From contig JAQMRL010000001.1 in NCBI GenBank assembly GCA_035578175.1, forward strand, positions 237,971,038-238,035,037: a stretch of DNA of 64,000 bases, read 5' to 3'. A program made the position numbers and the translations under genes. Positions 10,920 through 21,557 of the stretch are shown one piece after another. Numbering within the stretch: position 1 is the stretch's first letter; every line of letters starts with the position of its first letter. Origin of the DNA: Catonia carolina. Taxonomy: Eukaryota; Arthropoda; Insecta; Hemiptera; Achilidae. Under the pieces are notes generated by a model. That model searched no databases and was not told the DNA's origin. It saw nothing but the letters and a program-made list of their open reading frames with translations.

Positions 10920-11065
10920 CTGGAAGAGCAATGTTTAATGATAAGATTTGTAATCTGAAGGTGTAAAACCAATTGAAATTTACTCAAAAATTTTTAAAAA
11001 GTATGGTGTAAACTATAGCAATGTGTTTTTAGTGGAAATATCCAGATTCGCCCACCAAAAAACTT
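10920..11065 (+). pseudogene. Possible mariner-like DNA-binding domain relic
   Basis: One frame reads VKPIEIYSKIFKKYGVNYSN after a stop, which resembles the HTH_48 start of mariner transposases (pattern 'kPieIhrrm...yG...vs...v..W'). Upstream and downstream matches are too weak to extend the call, and no inverted repeats were found around it. Confidence 0.2.
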
Positions 11066-11099
11066 AAAGAACTTATGCATCAGCCAGTAAAGTAACTTT

Positions 11100-11433
11100 G
11101 ACGATTTTTTGAGGCTCACAAGACCCAATTCATAGAGTTGTTTTTAAGAAAATTGCAAAGTAAAAATCGCATGAATAAACTACTACTTCCGGTTGACCAA
11201 TTTAAATGAAAATGTTCATGTCAAGTCCTATTGTGGTTCCTAGTTTTAATTTCATACACATTTCCTTCTCGAGACATTTTGTTCACTCACAGACCAATCG
11301 CTAAAAACATATTATTTGGATTCAGGGGGCCTGAAAAATGTACTTCCCGTGAAAACTCTATTTTGAAAAAATTGCCATGAAAAGAATACTTTCCTTCCCT
11401 ATATATTTATATAGAAGAAGAGAAAGTAAAAAC
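11100..11433 (-). repeat. Truncated ACTTTCTCTTGCC repeat (left part), inverted
   Basis: The reverse complement starts with TTTTTACTTTCTCTTC, passes through the GGAAGGAAAGTATT hairpin, CACGGGAAGTACATTT and the AGCGATTGGTCTGTGAGTG block, and continues to GGTCAACCGGAAGTAGTAG and beyond. It corresponds to the first third of the element at 36137-37089. It is the only recognised copy on the minus strand. Confidence 0.7.
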
Positions 11434-12105
11434 TTATCAGACTGGGTAGTGAGCAAGAGAATACAGTTTATTCCACAGATAAAAACTACAAAAATTAAGA
11501 TACCAGAGGTAAAATATAATTTAGTTGATTTTGAAACATCTAACAGTATAAAAAAATGTAATATTAGGTTATATCAATATTTATTTTAGGTTAAATAAAT
11601 ATAAAAATAAATATTAATTTCAATTCCATATTTAATAAATTTAGAATGCAAAATAAATAAAAGATGAAAATTGAATAAATATAATTAGTAATAATGCATC
11701 ATCAGATTTTTAATTATGAATATAATAAATAAACAAAATGATGACAGATAATCTGTCAAATAAATTCCATGTTTTAAATAAATGACATCACGAAAAAGAT
11801 CAGCAGTAGATAATGATTAATAAAATATAAACCATTACTGATTGATAGGTTTGCGTATGAGTGCAATATGCAATTTGGTCATTTTACAAATGACATTATA
11901 TGCATTACATAACAAAAAATAATACATTCACATAATAAATGTCAATGTCAGTGCTGACATATATTGCTATCAATGATATGCATTCTATTATAATAAATAT
12001 AAAACTGACATAAAATGTCAAAGTTGTGTTAATTGATAATACAATATATATCATTATTTATCTTATCTAATTATTATTATAATATTATCGTTATTTGCCC
12101 ATAAC

Positions 12106-12492
12106 AGGCAGGTGGAGTGTTAAATTATTTACACTCGATCTGCTAGTTCCAGGGCTACAAAAAATAGTTCTGTTTCTTATCACATGACCAGCCAATTATA
12201 TGACTGAACCATTAAAGAACAGAAGTAGTAGAGATGTAAAAGACACTAGTCAGAGTTATCTCCTCTGAGAGTAATGAATTTCATTATACAGCCAGACCCT
12301 GTGGTGAATGAAATAAAGGTGTCATTTGCAGGGTGGAAAGTATATGCTTTTCGGAGGGCCCGGTATGCTGATAAGCATACTTTATCACTCAGTGAGGAAA
12401 GTAATGGTAAACCACCTCAATCCTCATTTTACTTAGTAAAGCCTCAGGAGGTTCAAACCAGCCTTTCGGCTGGTGACCCAAACAATACGATA
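12106..12492 (+). repeat. CCATAACAGG interspersed repeat, full copy (about 390 bp)
   Basis: It runs from GCCCATAACAGGCAGGTGG through ACTCGATCTGCTAGTTCCAG and TTATCTCCTCTGAGAGTAAT to GGTTCAAACCAGCCTTTCGG. Related copies are at 21380-21557, 33875-34143 and 55053-55397. The 3' part has two small hairpins, TATGCTGATAAGCATA and ACCAGCCTTTCGGCTGGT, and a B-box-like GGTTCAAACC, so it may be an RNA polymerase III-derived SINE. No terminal inverted repeat was seen. The internal 74-codon frame is not a gene. Confidence 0.75.
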
Positions 12493-13609
12493 TATTAATT
12501 TTATTTATTTCTGTTTATATTAAGGATATATACAACTTAAAAGGTAATAAATACGGTAGTAGAAAGTAAAGTAAATTAATTATCATGATAATAAATTCAA
12601 ATGGTTTTTCTGGTTTTAAAGCAATTTAAAACTTTCTCAGTGAATGAACTTCACTAAAAAATGCATATTTGTGCATTTCTGGTAAAAAGAAATAGAGAAA
12701 ATAGGATGCAAATAAAAATTTCAGGAAAGACATTATTAAAAATTTCCTTTCATGAGACTCATGGCTGGTGGCAATTTTTTCTGAACAAATTGTAAGAGAT
12801 CAGAAGCCCAATAAGCTTTGGTAAGAAAGAAAAAGGCTTACCTTTGACCTCTGGCAAAAACCATTTCTGTATCAACTCTTTAAGAGGAATCGAATGACAC
12901 TGCTTTTGTTTCCGATTTCACCTCCGGTCAAAACCTGAATTTTAAATCTAATCCAGGCCCACTTATACCTTACCCATTCAAGTTTATCATTTCAAAAATT
13001 ACTTAACAAGAAACAAAAACCTATTTCTTTGCAAATACTTCAAACTTAACATAAACCTATGATTAATAAAAGATAAAAATACAATTGAAAGAAAGCCACC
13101 CGAAAAATTAACAACATATGAGTTCATAAAGCCAAGTTGGTGTTTTAAAACGGACAAGTAAATAAATAAAAGAGAAAACACATTAAAAGAATGAACACTG
13201 ATATGTACGCTCTTGACAATTACATGGCATTTAATAAAAAAAAGCGAATGAAAACATTTTTGAGAAAATATGGAACATGAAAATAAAAGGGTGTCTAATT
13301 TTGACTTAAAGGCAATTCACGTAGAAATATTTTGTTTTCATAACCTGTCCATCAATTATTTTTACATTATGAGAGTTTTAAATATTAGACTAACGACATA
13401 TATTTTTTTAAAGTTTTATTTCACCAGATAGCAATTATTATATATTTACCAAAATAAAATTAAAAAAAGTAAAACAAAGGCGAAAAGAAAAAAAATTAAG
13501 AATTATATCATAAACAAGGAAATCAGATATTGATCTTATCATATTGAAAATCAGTCACTTAATTACTAAAGATTGAAATATTTAAAAAATATAATTAATT
13601 TATAACTAC

Positions 13610-15753
13610 CACTGTCTTCAGACAAAACGATCTTCTCTTTTTAAGGGAATAATAAAAGTCAATCATAATAATTCAGATTGTGATGGGGTACATGAAGAAA
13701 GACATCAAGCCTGGCTTAAGTTTCAGAATAAAAAGACAGAAGATAACTTTATTAATCTGAAAGATATCAGGAAGAAATTTACTCAGATTATCAGAAGGAC
13801 AAAGAGACAGTATACAAAAGATTTGATTAACTCTATTGAGGAAAACTATCACAGAAGGAATTCAAGAGACTATTATAAGACATTTAGTAAGCAGTTACAT
13901 AAATACGATCCTCCTACATTGATACTGAAGGATAAAAATGGAAAATTTGCTCATAATAATAGGGAAAACGCTGAAATAATGGCGGAAGCATTTCATAAGC
14001 TCTTGAACTGTGAAGAACCAAAGAACCTTCTACAGATCAACACGAACACCCCAATAAGAACACAAGCAGAATACATAAATCCACCGACCATTCAAGAAGT
14101 GGAGAGAGCAATAAATGAAATGAGAAACTATAAAGCATGTGGAGAAAGTCAAGTATGTGCGGAAATATGGAAGCATGCTAGCGGTTCAACGCGGACCTCC
14201 TTACATATGGCCCTCACAAAGATCTGGACTACTGAAACACTTCCAGAACATTGGACTGAAGCAGTAATCAATCCGCTACACAAAAAAGGGGACAGGAGCA
14301 ACCCAGACAACTATCGAGGGATTTCTCTTCTTGATTGCACCTACAAAATTTTTTCAAAGATCATATATAACAGAATTAAAGACCAACTGGATAAGGAACT
14401 TGGTGAATATCAAGGCGGCTTCAGACCATGGAGAAGCTGTTCAGAACAAATCATCACGTTGAAACTAATCATGGCATACTACAGAAAACGAAGTAAACCT
14501 CTTTCAATTGCATTCATAGATTTCAAAAAAGCATACGACTGCATCCACAGACGATCAATGTTGAAAATTCTGAGACACTTGGGACTCCATCCAAAACTTA
14601 TAAAAATGATAGAGCTCACCCTGACGAATACAACATCTAAGGTCAAATTCAGAGGAGAACTGTCCAAATCGTTTGTAGTAAAAACAGGTTTGAGGCAGGG
14701 GGATGGCCTGTCGCCACTGTTGTTCAATTGTGCCCTGGAATATATAATGAGGGAATGGTATAAGAGTAATCCAAAGAATATCAAAGTTGGAACTTCTAGA
14801 GACAACATAAATTTAAACTGCTTGGGATTTGCTGACGACCTGGCACTGCTGGCTAACAGTATTCAAGAAACCAAGAAACAAATAAATACACTACAGAGTA
14901 TTTCTCAGAGAATTGGCCTTAGAATATCTTTTGAAAAAACAGAACTTATGCTAACTGATCCACCTCTTGCAAAGAAAATCCGTATAGGAGATCAAGAAAT
15001 AAAGATTGTGGACAGTTTCAAATATCTGGGTGAAGTCATAACGTACAATCTCAATGAGAAACAAGCATGGGACAGTAGAATAAATAAGTTGAGAAGAGCA
15101 CAGTATGCCACAAAGAACACTTACAACAAGAAATCACTATCAATAGCCACAAAATTGAATCATTATAAGACAGTTACTCAACCAATAATAACTTACGCAA
15201 GTGAAACCATCTTTAAAACCACTAATACCATCGCAATAGACAAATTACTAAAAATTGAAAGAAGAATAATCAGAACTTGTATCAACAAAAGCTATCATGA
15301 AAATGGACACTGGAGATTAGCTTCCAACGAAACTGTATACAAAGAAATTGAACCTGTCACAAGTACAATGAGGAAAAAACGAATATCTTTCTTCGGTCAC
15401 TTGATTAGAGCTCCGGAGGACAGACTGAGCAGAAGAGTTATTGAAAAGCTGTGGAAAAGTAAGACAAATATTCAATGGATTGAAGAACTCAGGGAGGATA
15501 TGAGAGAGTTGCGCATAACATTCGAGGATTTGAAGGACAAGTCAGACAGCATCGGAATCCTGAACGACAAACAGACAAGACTTCAGATCAAAGTCGGACA
15601 TAGAATGGGAAGAGTGATTTCAGACGAGGAAAGGAAATTGATTTCTGAGCGGATGAGGAGATGTTGGGCGGAGAGAAGACGAAAGAGGGCCGGAAGATAC
15701 TGACTACAGTGGTCCAATGAAGGCCATAAAACTATAATAATAATAATAATAAA
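13610..15753 (+). mobile_element. 5'-truncated non-LTR retrotransposon (LINE) with (TAA)n tail
   Basis: The coding frame enters abruptly near 13610, in the linker upstream of reverse transcriptase; the endonuclease domain is missing, as is usual for 5'-truncated LINE insertions. The 3' end is a very short untranslated region of about 35 bp and a (TAA)n run at about 15733-15753. There are no terminal repeats. Clade is uncertain: the short 3' end and simple-repeat tail suggest an RTE- or I-like lineage. Target duplications could not be recognised. Confidence 0.88.
13616..15703 (+). CDS. Non-LTR retrotransposon reverse transcriptase, N-terminally truncated
   Basis: The frame is open from about 13595, and 13616 is where recognisable coding begins; there is no meaningful start codon because the 5' end is lost. 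After a linker (DGVHEERHQAWLKF) come the reverse transcriptase blocks: PLHKKGDRSNPDNYRGISLL, GEYQGGFRPWRSC, AFIDFKKAYDCI (first catalytic Asp), GLRQGDGLSPLLFN and LGFADDLALLA (catalytic FADD pair). The thumb and C-terminal part follow (IERRIIRTC, RKKRISFFGHLIRA) and the protein ends ERMRRCWAERRRKRAGRY. All catalytic residues are present and no stop interrupts about 690 codons, so the insertion is recent. Without the endonuclease it is unlikely to move by itself. Confidence 0.9.
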   Translation, partial: LQTKRSSLFKGIIKVNHNNSDCDGVHEERHQAWLKFQNKKTEDNFINLKDIRKKFTQIIRRTKRQYTKDLINSIEENYHRRNSRDYYKTFSKQLHKYDPPTLILKDKNGKFAHNNRENAEIMAEAFHKLLNCEEPKNLLQINTNTPIRTQAEYINPPTIQEVERAINEMRNYKACGESQVCAEIWKHASGSTRTSLHMALTKIWTTETLPEHWTEAVINPLHKKGDRSNPDNYRGISLLDCTYKIFSKIIYNRIKDQLDKELGEYQGGFRPWRSCSEQIITLKLIMAYYRKRSKPLSIAFIDFKKAYDCIHRRSMLKILRHLGLHPKLIKMIELTLTNTTSKVKFRGELSKSFVVKTGLRQGDGLSPLLFNCALEYIMREWYKSNPKNIKVGTSRDNINLNCLGFADDLALLANSIQETKKQINTLQSISQRIGLRISFEKTELMLTDPPLAKKIRIGDQEIKIVDSFKYLGEVITYNLNEKQAWDSRINKLRRAQYATKNTYNKKSLSIATKLNHYKTVTQPIITYASETIFKTTNTIAIDKLLKIERRIIRTCINKSYHENGHWRLASNETVYKEIEPVTSTMRKKRISFFGHLIRAPEDRLSRRVIEKLWKSKTNIQWIEELREDMRELRITFEDLKDKSDSIGILNDKQTRLQIKVGHRMGRVISDEERKLISERMRRCWAERRRKRAGRY

Positions 15754-16471
15754 TACAGGTTAAAGATGCTCAACAATGTTCTGACTAAAATAACATCAAG
15801 ATAGGAACTGTTTTGAACGATCTTAGGATTTCAAATCCAGCAATATAAAAAAATTTCAGATTCTAAATAAATAATTATAAATTAAAAACAAACTTATTTT
15901 TAAAAAGGAAACTTAATAACACAAGCTATTTTGATTAATAAAAAGTTGTAAAAAATTTGGAAGTAGTAGGTTTAAGTTATCTTACAAATAAAACAACCAA
16001 TATATTTCTAATTTTGTTACTAATAATACACAAACCAATTTTATGAAACCAACACAAAATGACTGCAAACTGAAAGAAGTTTTGAACCAAGAAAAATGAA
16101 AATAATGTCCGACATAAAACCAAAAAAAACACAATTACACACACAATATAAATGATGAGATAGAAAATTTATAATACACAAATGATTTGAAAAATTCACA
16201 ATGTTAGATCACAAAAAAACATTAGAACCACTTTTATACATGAAAAATTTGAATGGCACAAAAACCACCTAAATAAAAACTACAGCCATAGAAAAAACAT
16301 GCAATGAAAAAAAATACGTAAGATTGAAATTTGGAAAGTGATTAATTAGATTTAAAAAAACTTAAATACTGTAGCACCTTAAGCAAAAAATCAACAATAA
16401 AATATTAATTACATAGAGATTTAATAAACACGCATTCAAAATTTATAAAAAATGCATTCAATAGAACAAAC

Positions 16472-16501
16472 CTGTACTACTCAGGCTAGAAGTACTCGAC
16501 C
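16472..16501 (-). CDS. bru1: Candidate CELF1/2 linker micro-exon, 30 nt
   Basis: On the minus strand, acceptor TTTTTGTAG is followed by 30 nt and donor GTTTGTTC. In the phase set by the neighbouring exons it reads GSSTSSLSST, phase 1 at both ends, with no stop. Ser/Gly/Thr-rich sequence (GSSGLSNGTGST) occupies the same place in vertebrate CELF linkers, between the 'VNP' motif and 'ALPTL'. The donor is weak, which would fit an optional exon. The match is short, so chance remains possible. Confidence 0.45.
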
Positions 16502-18172
16502 CTACAAAAACAAAAAATTTAATCACTCCAACCAATCTATTAAAATAATTTAAGGGCAGATAAAATAGTATTTAGAATAAATCAATAAAATATAATAATT
16601 ATAATTATTAACAACCATTGACTAAGTCGACAACACATAGGTCATCGATCAGAATAAACAAAAGAAAAACAAATTAATAAATTGTCAAAATGTCAGGTTA
16701 TAGTTTACAATGAGAGAACCGCAGATGTTAGCTAAAATTTAAAGAATAATTCACTCATATCTGCATATTTTTTACATAATTTACACAATTTAATCTTCAA
16801 TTAACACCTTTTGGCATATTGAAACTAATTTTCTCTCTCTCATACTCACTTATGTTTAAAGGTCTTAGCCCACAAAAACATATCATATTAGTATCGTAAC
16901 CGTACCAACACATGTAAATAAATATTTTTTGAATTTATTAGTATTAAAAAACACCCGTTAGACTGTTCCATCACTTGCCATGCTTGTTCAATCAACAATT
17001 TTGCCGGCCAGAGTATTTTGTAGGTGACAGCATGCTCCGCGTAGCTATCCCGTTCTGACACATACAGTTCTTTGCTTGACTCTGAACGAACACATGTGCG
17101 CAAAAGAAAATATTTTTTTATCATCAACTAGATATCTATATATCATTCAATATTCTCCCTCTGTTTTCGTTTTCTTAGAGATTCATGAATCCAGTAGCAT
17201 CTCAGTCTTATTTTTCATTTTCCTCTTCTTCATTCAAAAAAATGACAATTATTGCCATTCTCTTAATGATAATTTTCTAACAGGCATGTTTTGTTTTTAA
17301 GAAAAATCACAACACTGTTGTGTTGTTCTCTCGGCAACGTATTCACAGGAAATGCACAGCAACTGATATAAGAGGACTGAACGACTACTAACCGGGTACG
17401 GTAAGGTTATCATACGGGTGTAGAACGCTGTTTATCCGTTGGAGTGGACATAGCAGTGATCGTAGCATTTTTTTTTGTGCCCGACACTGTTCTAAACAGT
17501 CATGGTATGATACGTTCTAGTGAGCAAAGACCCTAATACAGTTCAATCCATTTTGTATAATCTTCAAAAGTTTTAACGGGTTTTCTTTTTATGACTCCTC
17601 GAATACAAAGAAAGAACAAAACAAACATCTAGCATCCCTTACTTTTAATTCCTTACCACAATTATTTTAAATTTTTTGGAAAAATAAATTTTTTATAAAG
17701 TTGAAAGATGAAAATTTTTAATCCAATGAAAAAGATGGAAATTCTCACTAGGGTAAGAAATCTTGGTTTTTAGATTTTATATGTATTCACAAAATCATAA
17801 AATAAGTTTCCTGGCACTCATCCTTATAAAAATTCATTAGTGGAACATTCTGTAAACTCTACATATAATTTCTAATTCCAAAATCCACAACTATAAATAA
17901 GATTTAACCGTATGAATTTGAGTGAAATTTCACAAAACTTAAAAAGGTATTAACAAAATTAATTAAAAAATTTATTACAGTTCATAATTTGAATGTTATT
18001 TTGTCCATCGCTACTCTGTTAAAAGCTAAATGAATAGAAACTGTTACACAACTAAGTAAAAAAAAAAACATAAATACTGAAATGAAATGGCGAGGACAAA
18101 TGACAGTTACAAAAACCATTCCATTCATCATTTTCTATTAATAAATTGAGAATAATCTCGCCATAATACTTG

Positions 18173-18330
18173 TGGTCTGCATAACAGGCTAGCGTACCAG
18201 GTTTGAAATCAGGTATCAAAAACCTGCAGGTTTGATCCTGATCAAGTCTGATATTTTTTATTTATTATTTCATTTACCATCTGCCATTGTCTGCATTAGC
18301 ATTAATGTGGAAAACAGACAATAATGTAAA
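18173..18330 (+). repeat. tRNA-derived SINE, tail type B, degraded
   Basis: A B-box-like AGGTTTGATCCTGATC is followed by TCTGATATTTT and a tail with GTCTGCATTAGCATTAATG, matching the tail of the copies at 32632, 33691 and 41279. The A box is poorly preserved. Confidence 0.5.
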
Positions 18331-20071
18331 AGACAAAAAAATACATAAATAAAAAAAACCTTATAAAAATTTAAAAAATCTTAACGTAAAAATATTTTTA
18401 AATTCACCGACCTTTTTATAGCTGCTATAATATTTATATTTATCAATGAATTTACTTACACATGTTTCAATAGATCAGAGTAACTTAGTATGTAATATAT
18501 AGAAATTTAAACTTATTATTGAAATATAATTTTGTTAAAAAGAAAATGTTCTTTCTTCAGTTACTTACAAATAAAATTGTTCAATCGTTTAAATTCATCC
18601 TTTTTAATCTTTTGCACAGATGGCAGCAGCAGTAAATATTACTTGATTGTTTTTAAAATGTCCTGCCTCTGTTCATTTAATTTATTAAATATAATGGTGG
18701 TAAATCCATTGAAACATGTAAGTTTATAAAAATAAATTCAAAGAAATAAAATAAAAGTATAACAGATATTAAAGGTCAGTGAAAATTTAAAATACATTTT
18801 TTACATTATGATTAATCATATGCTGTACGATGTGTGGTACAAATTTATTTGTGATTTTATTTAAGTTTATTTTATTTTATTTCGCATTGACGTCTTGGTT
18901 ATTAGTGACAAATTCAAGACCTCCGCTTTGTATTGTATAATGCTAATATCACTGAGCCTGGAGGCGGCCATTTGTATACTACAGTACATGAATTCCTTAA
19001 ACTATTACGTAAAATCAACACTAAATAACCTTTTGGATACTTCAAACAACACAAAAGAAGTGAGTGTATGAAAATGCACAACAACTGTAAAAATTTAGAT
19101 AAACCGATTTCATCATTTGATTTTACCAATTGAATTTATGAATCACACAGAACGAACCAACTTGAGATACATAAAGACTACTATAAAATTCTACTAATCC
19201 TACATTAAAATTTCATTAAAAAAAATTATTTAATTACATAGACCAAACATTCACACTAGCACAACCAAATGGTATTACCTAACGAATAGCAACAATAGGT
19301 TTGTGCCAATTTGAGTGAACAATTTTTTTTACATGACACTATTCACTGATAAGTGAGTTCTTTCTAAGATCTTGTTTTTAAAATTTAAGCAGTTAACTGT
19401 TCAAAATAGTTTAGTTTAAATTGATACAGGCTGCATTTTTGAGCGTAAACATTAACAAATAGTCTCACTCATGAGAATGGGTGATTTATTTTGGCAACCC
19501 TAGTTTTAGATATTAATAATTAATTTCATATTAATTAACAATTGAAATTTATCAAAAACTTCAATTACATAAATTACAAAACTGAAGTAATGAGTAGAGG
19601 TAAGCTCAAAATTGTGAAACTAAATATTTTTAAAAGGACAACATAAGATAAGCTTTTTTCTTTTAATTTTAAATTCTTGGATTTTTGACTACTTTAACAA
19701 CTGTTACATTACAAAATGGTTTGTGAAACAATAACTCAAGTCCCTACGGCGTGAACAGATCTGTGACAACTTCACAAAGTTCAAAGGTAATATTTATATA
19801 AAAAAAGAATTTAAAACTAATTTTTTTCAATGTTTCGCTATTAGAATAAATAATCCAAATAAGTACCATTGCCTGAAATTTTATGATAAATAAACAAATA
19901 AAATAAAAACCAAATAAATTTTTTCATGTAGACACCATCCATTGTGCTTTTTTAAAATAAATATAAAATTGTCAAAAATTGTAAAAATCCTCATAATTTG
20001 CTGAGTTGCTAGGAATAAACTCAGTTCACTGGGCAAGATTATACAAATCACTACTTCAGTTTAGGAATATT

Positions 20072-20810
20072 CAGGGTGTCTTTAAAATGTGAGGCCATAC
20101 TCTAGGAAGTGATTGTGTAGCTTAAAAATAAGAATAATGTTTATATAAACCTATAGGTTTGGAAACGCTTTGCTAACAAGTTACACCTGGTGAAAGATTT
20201 TGCCCATAATTTAGTTACCCCGATGAAATGAGGCTATACTGAAGTTTTAAACTTAATTATGAGGCAAACTTGATGCCATGTTATAGTTTTTGACCTGAAA
20301 TATTGAATAAAACAGGTCATAATATAACTGTATCTCACATAATTTTAATGATATATGAAAAAATTAAGGTTGTACCACTTTTTTTAGGTTTAACATAAAA
20401 CAACTTTGTTACATGCTTCATTATGTGATTGATTTTTTAAAAAAAATTAACACGCAAAAAATTAAATTCTAATTCTCAAAACTTTATTAATAAAAATACC
20501 AGCCTACATCGTTACTAAAAATTTTTGTTTTTCAACAAAATTAGATACTTTTTCATAGGTTGGCAACAGTACTGAATCAACTATTAAATTCAATTCTGAA
20601 AACAATGAAAAATAAAATTAAAAGAATAACTATATTGTTCATCACCTACAAAAGTTGCTTGAATTGCCTCTGTTTTTAACAATGCATAATTTTACTAAAC
20701 GATCAATGTATAATTCCAGGTAATTGAATTACGGGCTAAATTGTTCACCAGCCATAACTCACTAATGAAGAATTTCCTAGAGTTTAATCTCGCATTTTAA
20801 TGACACCCTC
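20072..20810. mobile_element. Old foldback element related to 275-1285
   Basis: The ends are inverted: CAGGGTGTCTTTAAAATGTG on the left and the complement of GAGGGTGTCATTAAAATGCG on the right. About 160 bp of each arm still pairs, with many mismatches and short length differences. Both this element and 275-1285 contain GTTTATATAAAC, AAACGCTT, an AGTTAC/CTGGTGAA block, GATGAAATGAGG-type sequence and ATTGAATAAAACAGGTC, so they belong to one family. No coding frame is present. Confidence 0.75.
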
Positions 20811-21146
20811 CATACTGGTAAAAAATATAATTTTAATTTTTAACTAATAAAAATACAATTAAAGTTTGCTTCAAAATTTATCAAGAATTCCAAAACTATA
20901 ATTACCACTTATCTTAAAGCAATTTCGTAATGTCAGGAAAAACAATTTCAAAGAAATGAAATATAATCATAATTTTATAGCCTTAAAAATAAAACTTGTG
21001 ATTAATATTTCTATATAATTATAACAAAAATTACATGTTAAAACATAAACCAATTAAAGATAATATTTATAGTGATTTACATTAGGTATCTTTATTGTTA
21101 TTTAAATTATGTTAAACATTATACTAAATTAAAAATATTTACTTAC

Positions 21147-21209
21147 CAGGTGAAACCGTATTTGCACCAGTCATAGCTGCTAAGGTAACCAGGTTCATTG
21201 GATTAACTC
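21147..21209 (-). CDS. bru1: CELF1/2 (Bruno) linker exon, 63 nt
   Basis: Acceptor ATTTTTTAAG and donor GTAAGTAAA bound 63 nt that read GVNPMNLVTLAAMTGANTVSP, with phase 1 on both sides. The VNP motif followed by an Ala/Leu-rich run matches the 'SVNPMASLGALQTLA' region of vertebrate CELF linkers. It joins in frame to 23998-24099 upstream and to 16472-16501 or 6060-6095 downstream. It is skippable without frameshift. Confidence 0.88.
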
Positions 21210-21379
21210 CTTAAAAAATAACGACAAAAATCGCTATAAAATATTTATACATAAGATTATATTTTTATATTTTTTAGCAAATATGAAATAAAAACAATCT
21301 ACACAAACCTTGATAAATCAGCATTATCCTTCCTTTAGTTATTAAAAAAAAAGTTTAGCGGACATACCAAAAAAAATTT

Positions 21380-21557
21380 CCATAACAGGTTGGTGAAGTG
21401 TTAAATTATTTGCACTCGATCTGCTAGTTCCAGGGCTACAAAAAATAGTTCTTTCTTAATACATATTTAGCCAATATATGACTGAAGCATTTAAGAACAG
21501 AAGAGGTAAAGGCCACTAGCCAGAGTTATCTCCTCTGAGAGTAATGAATTTCATTAT
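21380..21557 (+). repeat. CCATAACAGG repeat, 3'-truncated copy
   Basis: It matches the first half of the copy at 12106-12492, from CCATAACAGG through TTGCACTCGATCTGCTAGTT to CTCTGAGAGTAATGAATTTC, and then stops abruptly. Its left end is only about 170 bp upstream (in gene terms) of the 63-nt CELF exon. Confidence 0.7.

Larger units (their letters stand above)
6096..16471 (-). other. CELF intron of about 10.4 kb
   Basis: It contains a Harbinger relic, a tRNA-derived SINE with palindromic arm, a minus-strand piece of the ACTTTCTCTTGCC repeat, one copy of the CCATAACAGG repeat and the large non-LTR retrotransposon. I see nothing assignable in 6100-7390, 8080-10310, 11434-12100, 12500-13590 and 15755-16470; these are AT-rich with A/T runs. 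An approximately 18-base T run lies at 10312-10330. Confidence 0.6.
16502..21146 (-). other. CELF intron of about 4.6 kb
   Basis: It holds one tRNA-derived SINE (18173-18330) and the old foldback element (20072-20810). Positions 16960-17530 are clearly less AT-rich than their surroundings, with runs such as GAACGACTACTAACCGGGTA, but I cannot assign them. The rest is AT-rich with no recognisable feature. Confidence 0.5.

Noticed and set aside
12274..12498. 74-codon open frame starting MNFIIQPDPVVNE
   Set aside because: It lies within the CCATAACAGG repeat and is not conserved among the copies.
14479..14808. 109-codon minus-strand frame
   Set aside because: Antisense shadow of the reverse transcriptase coding region.
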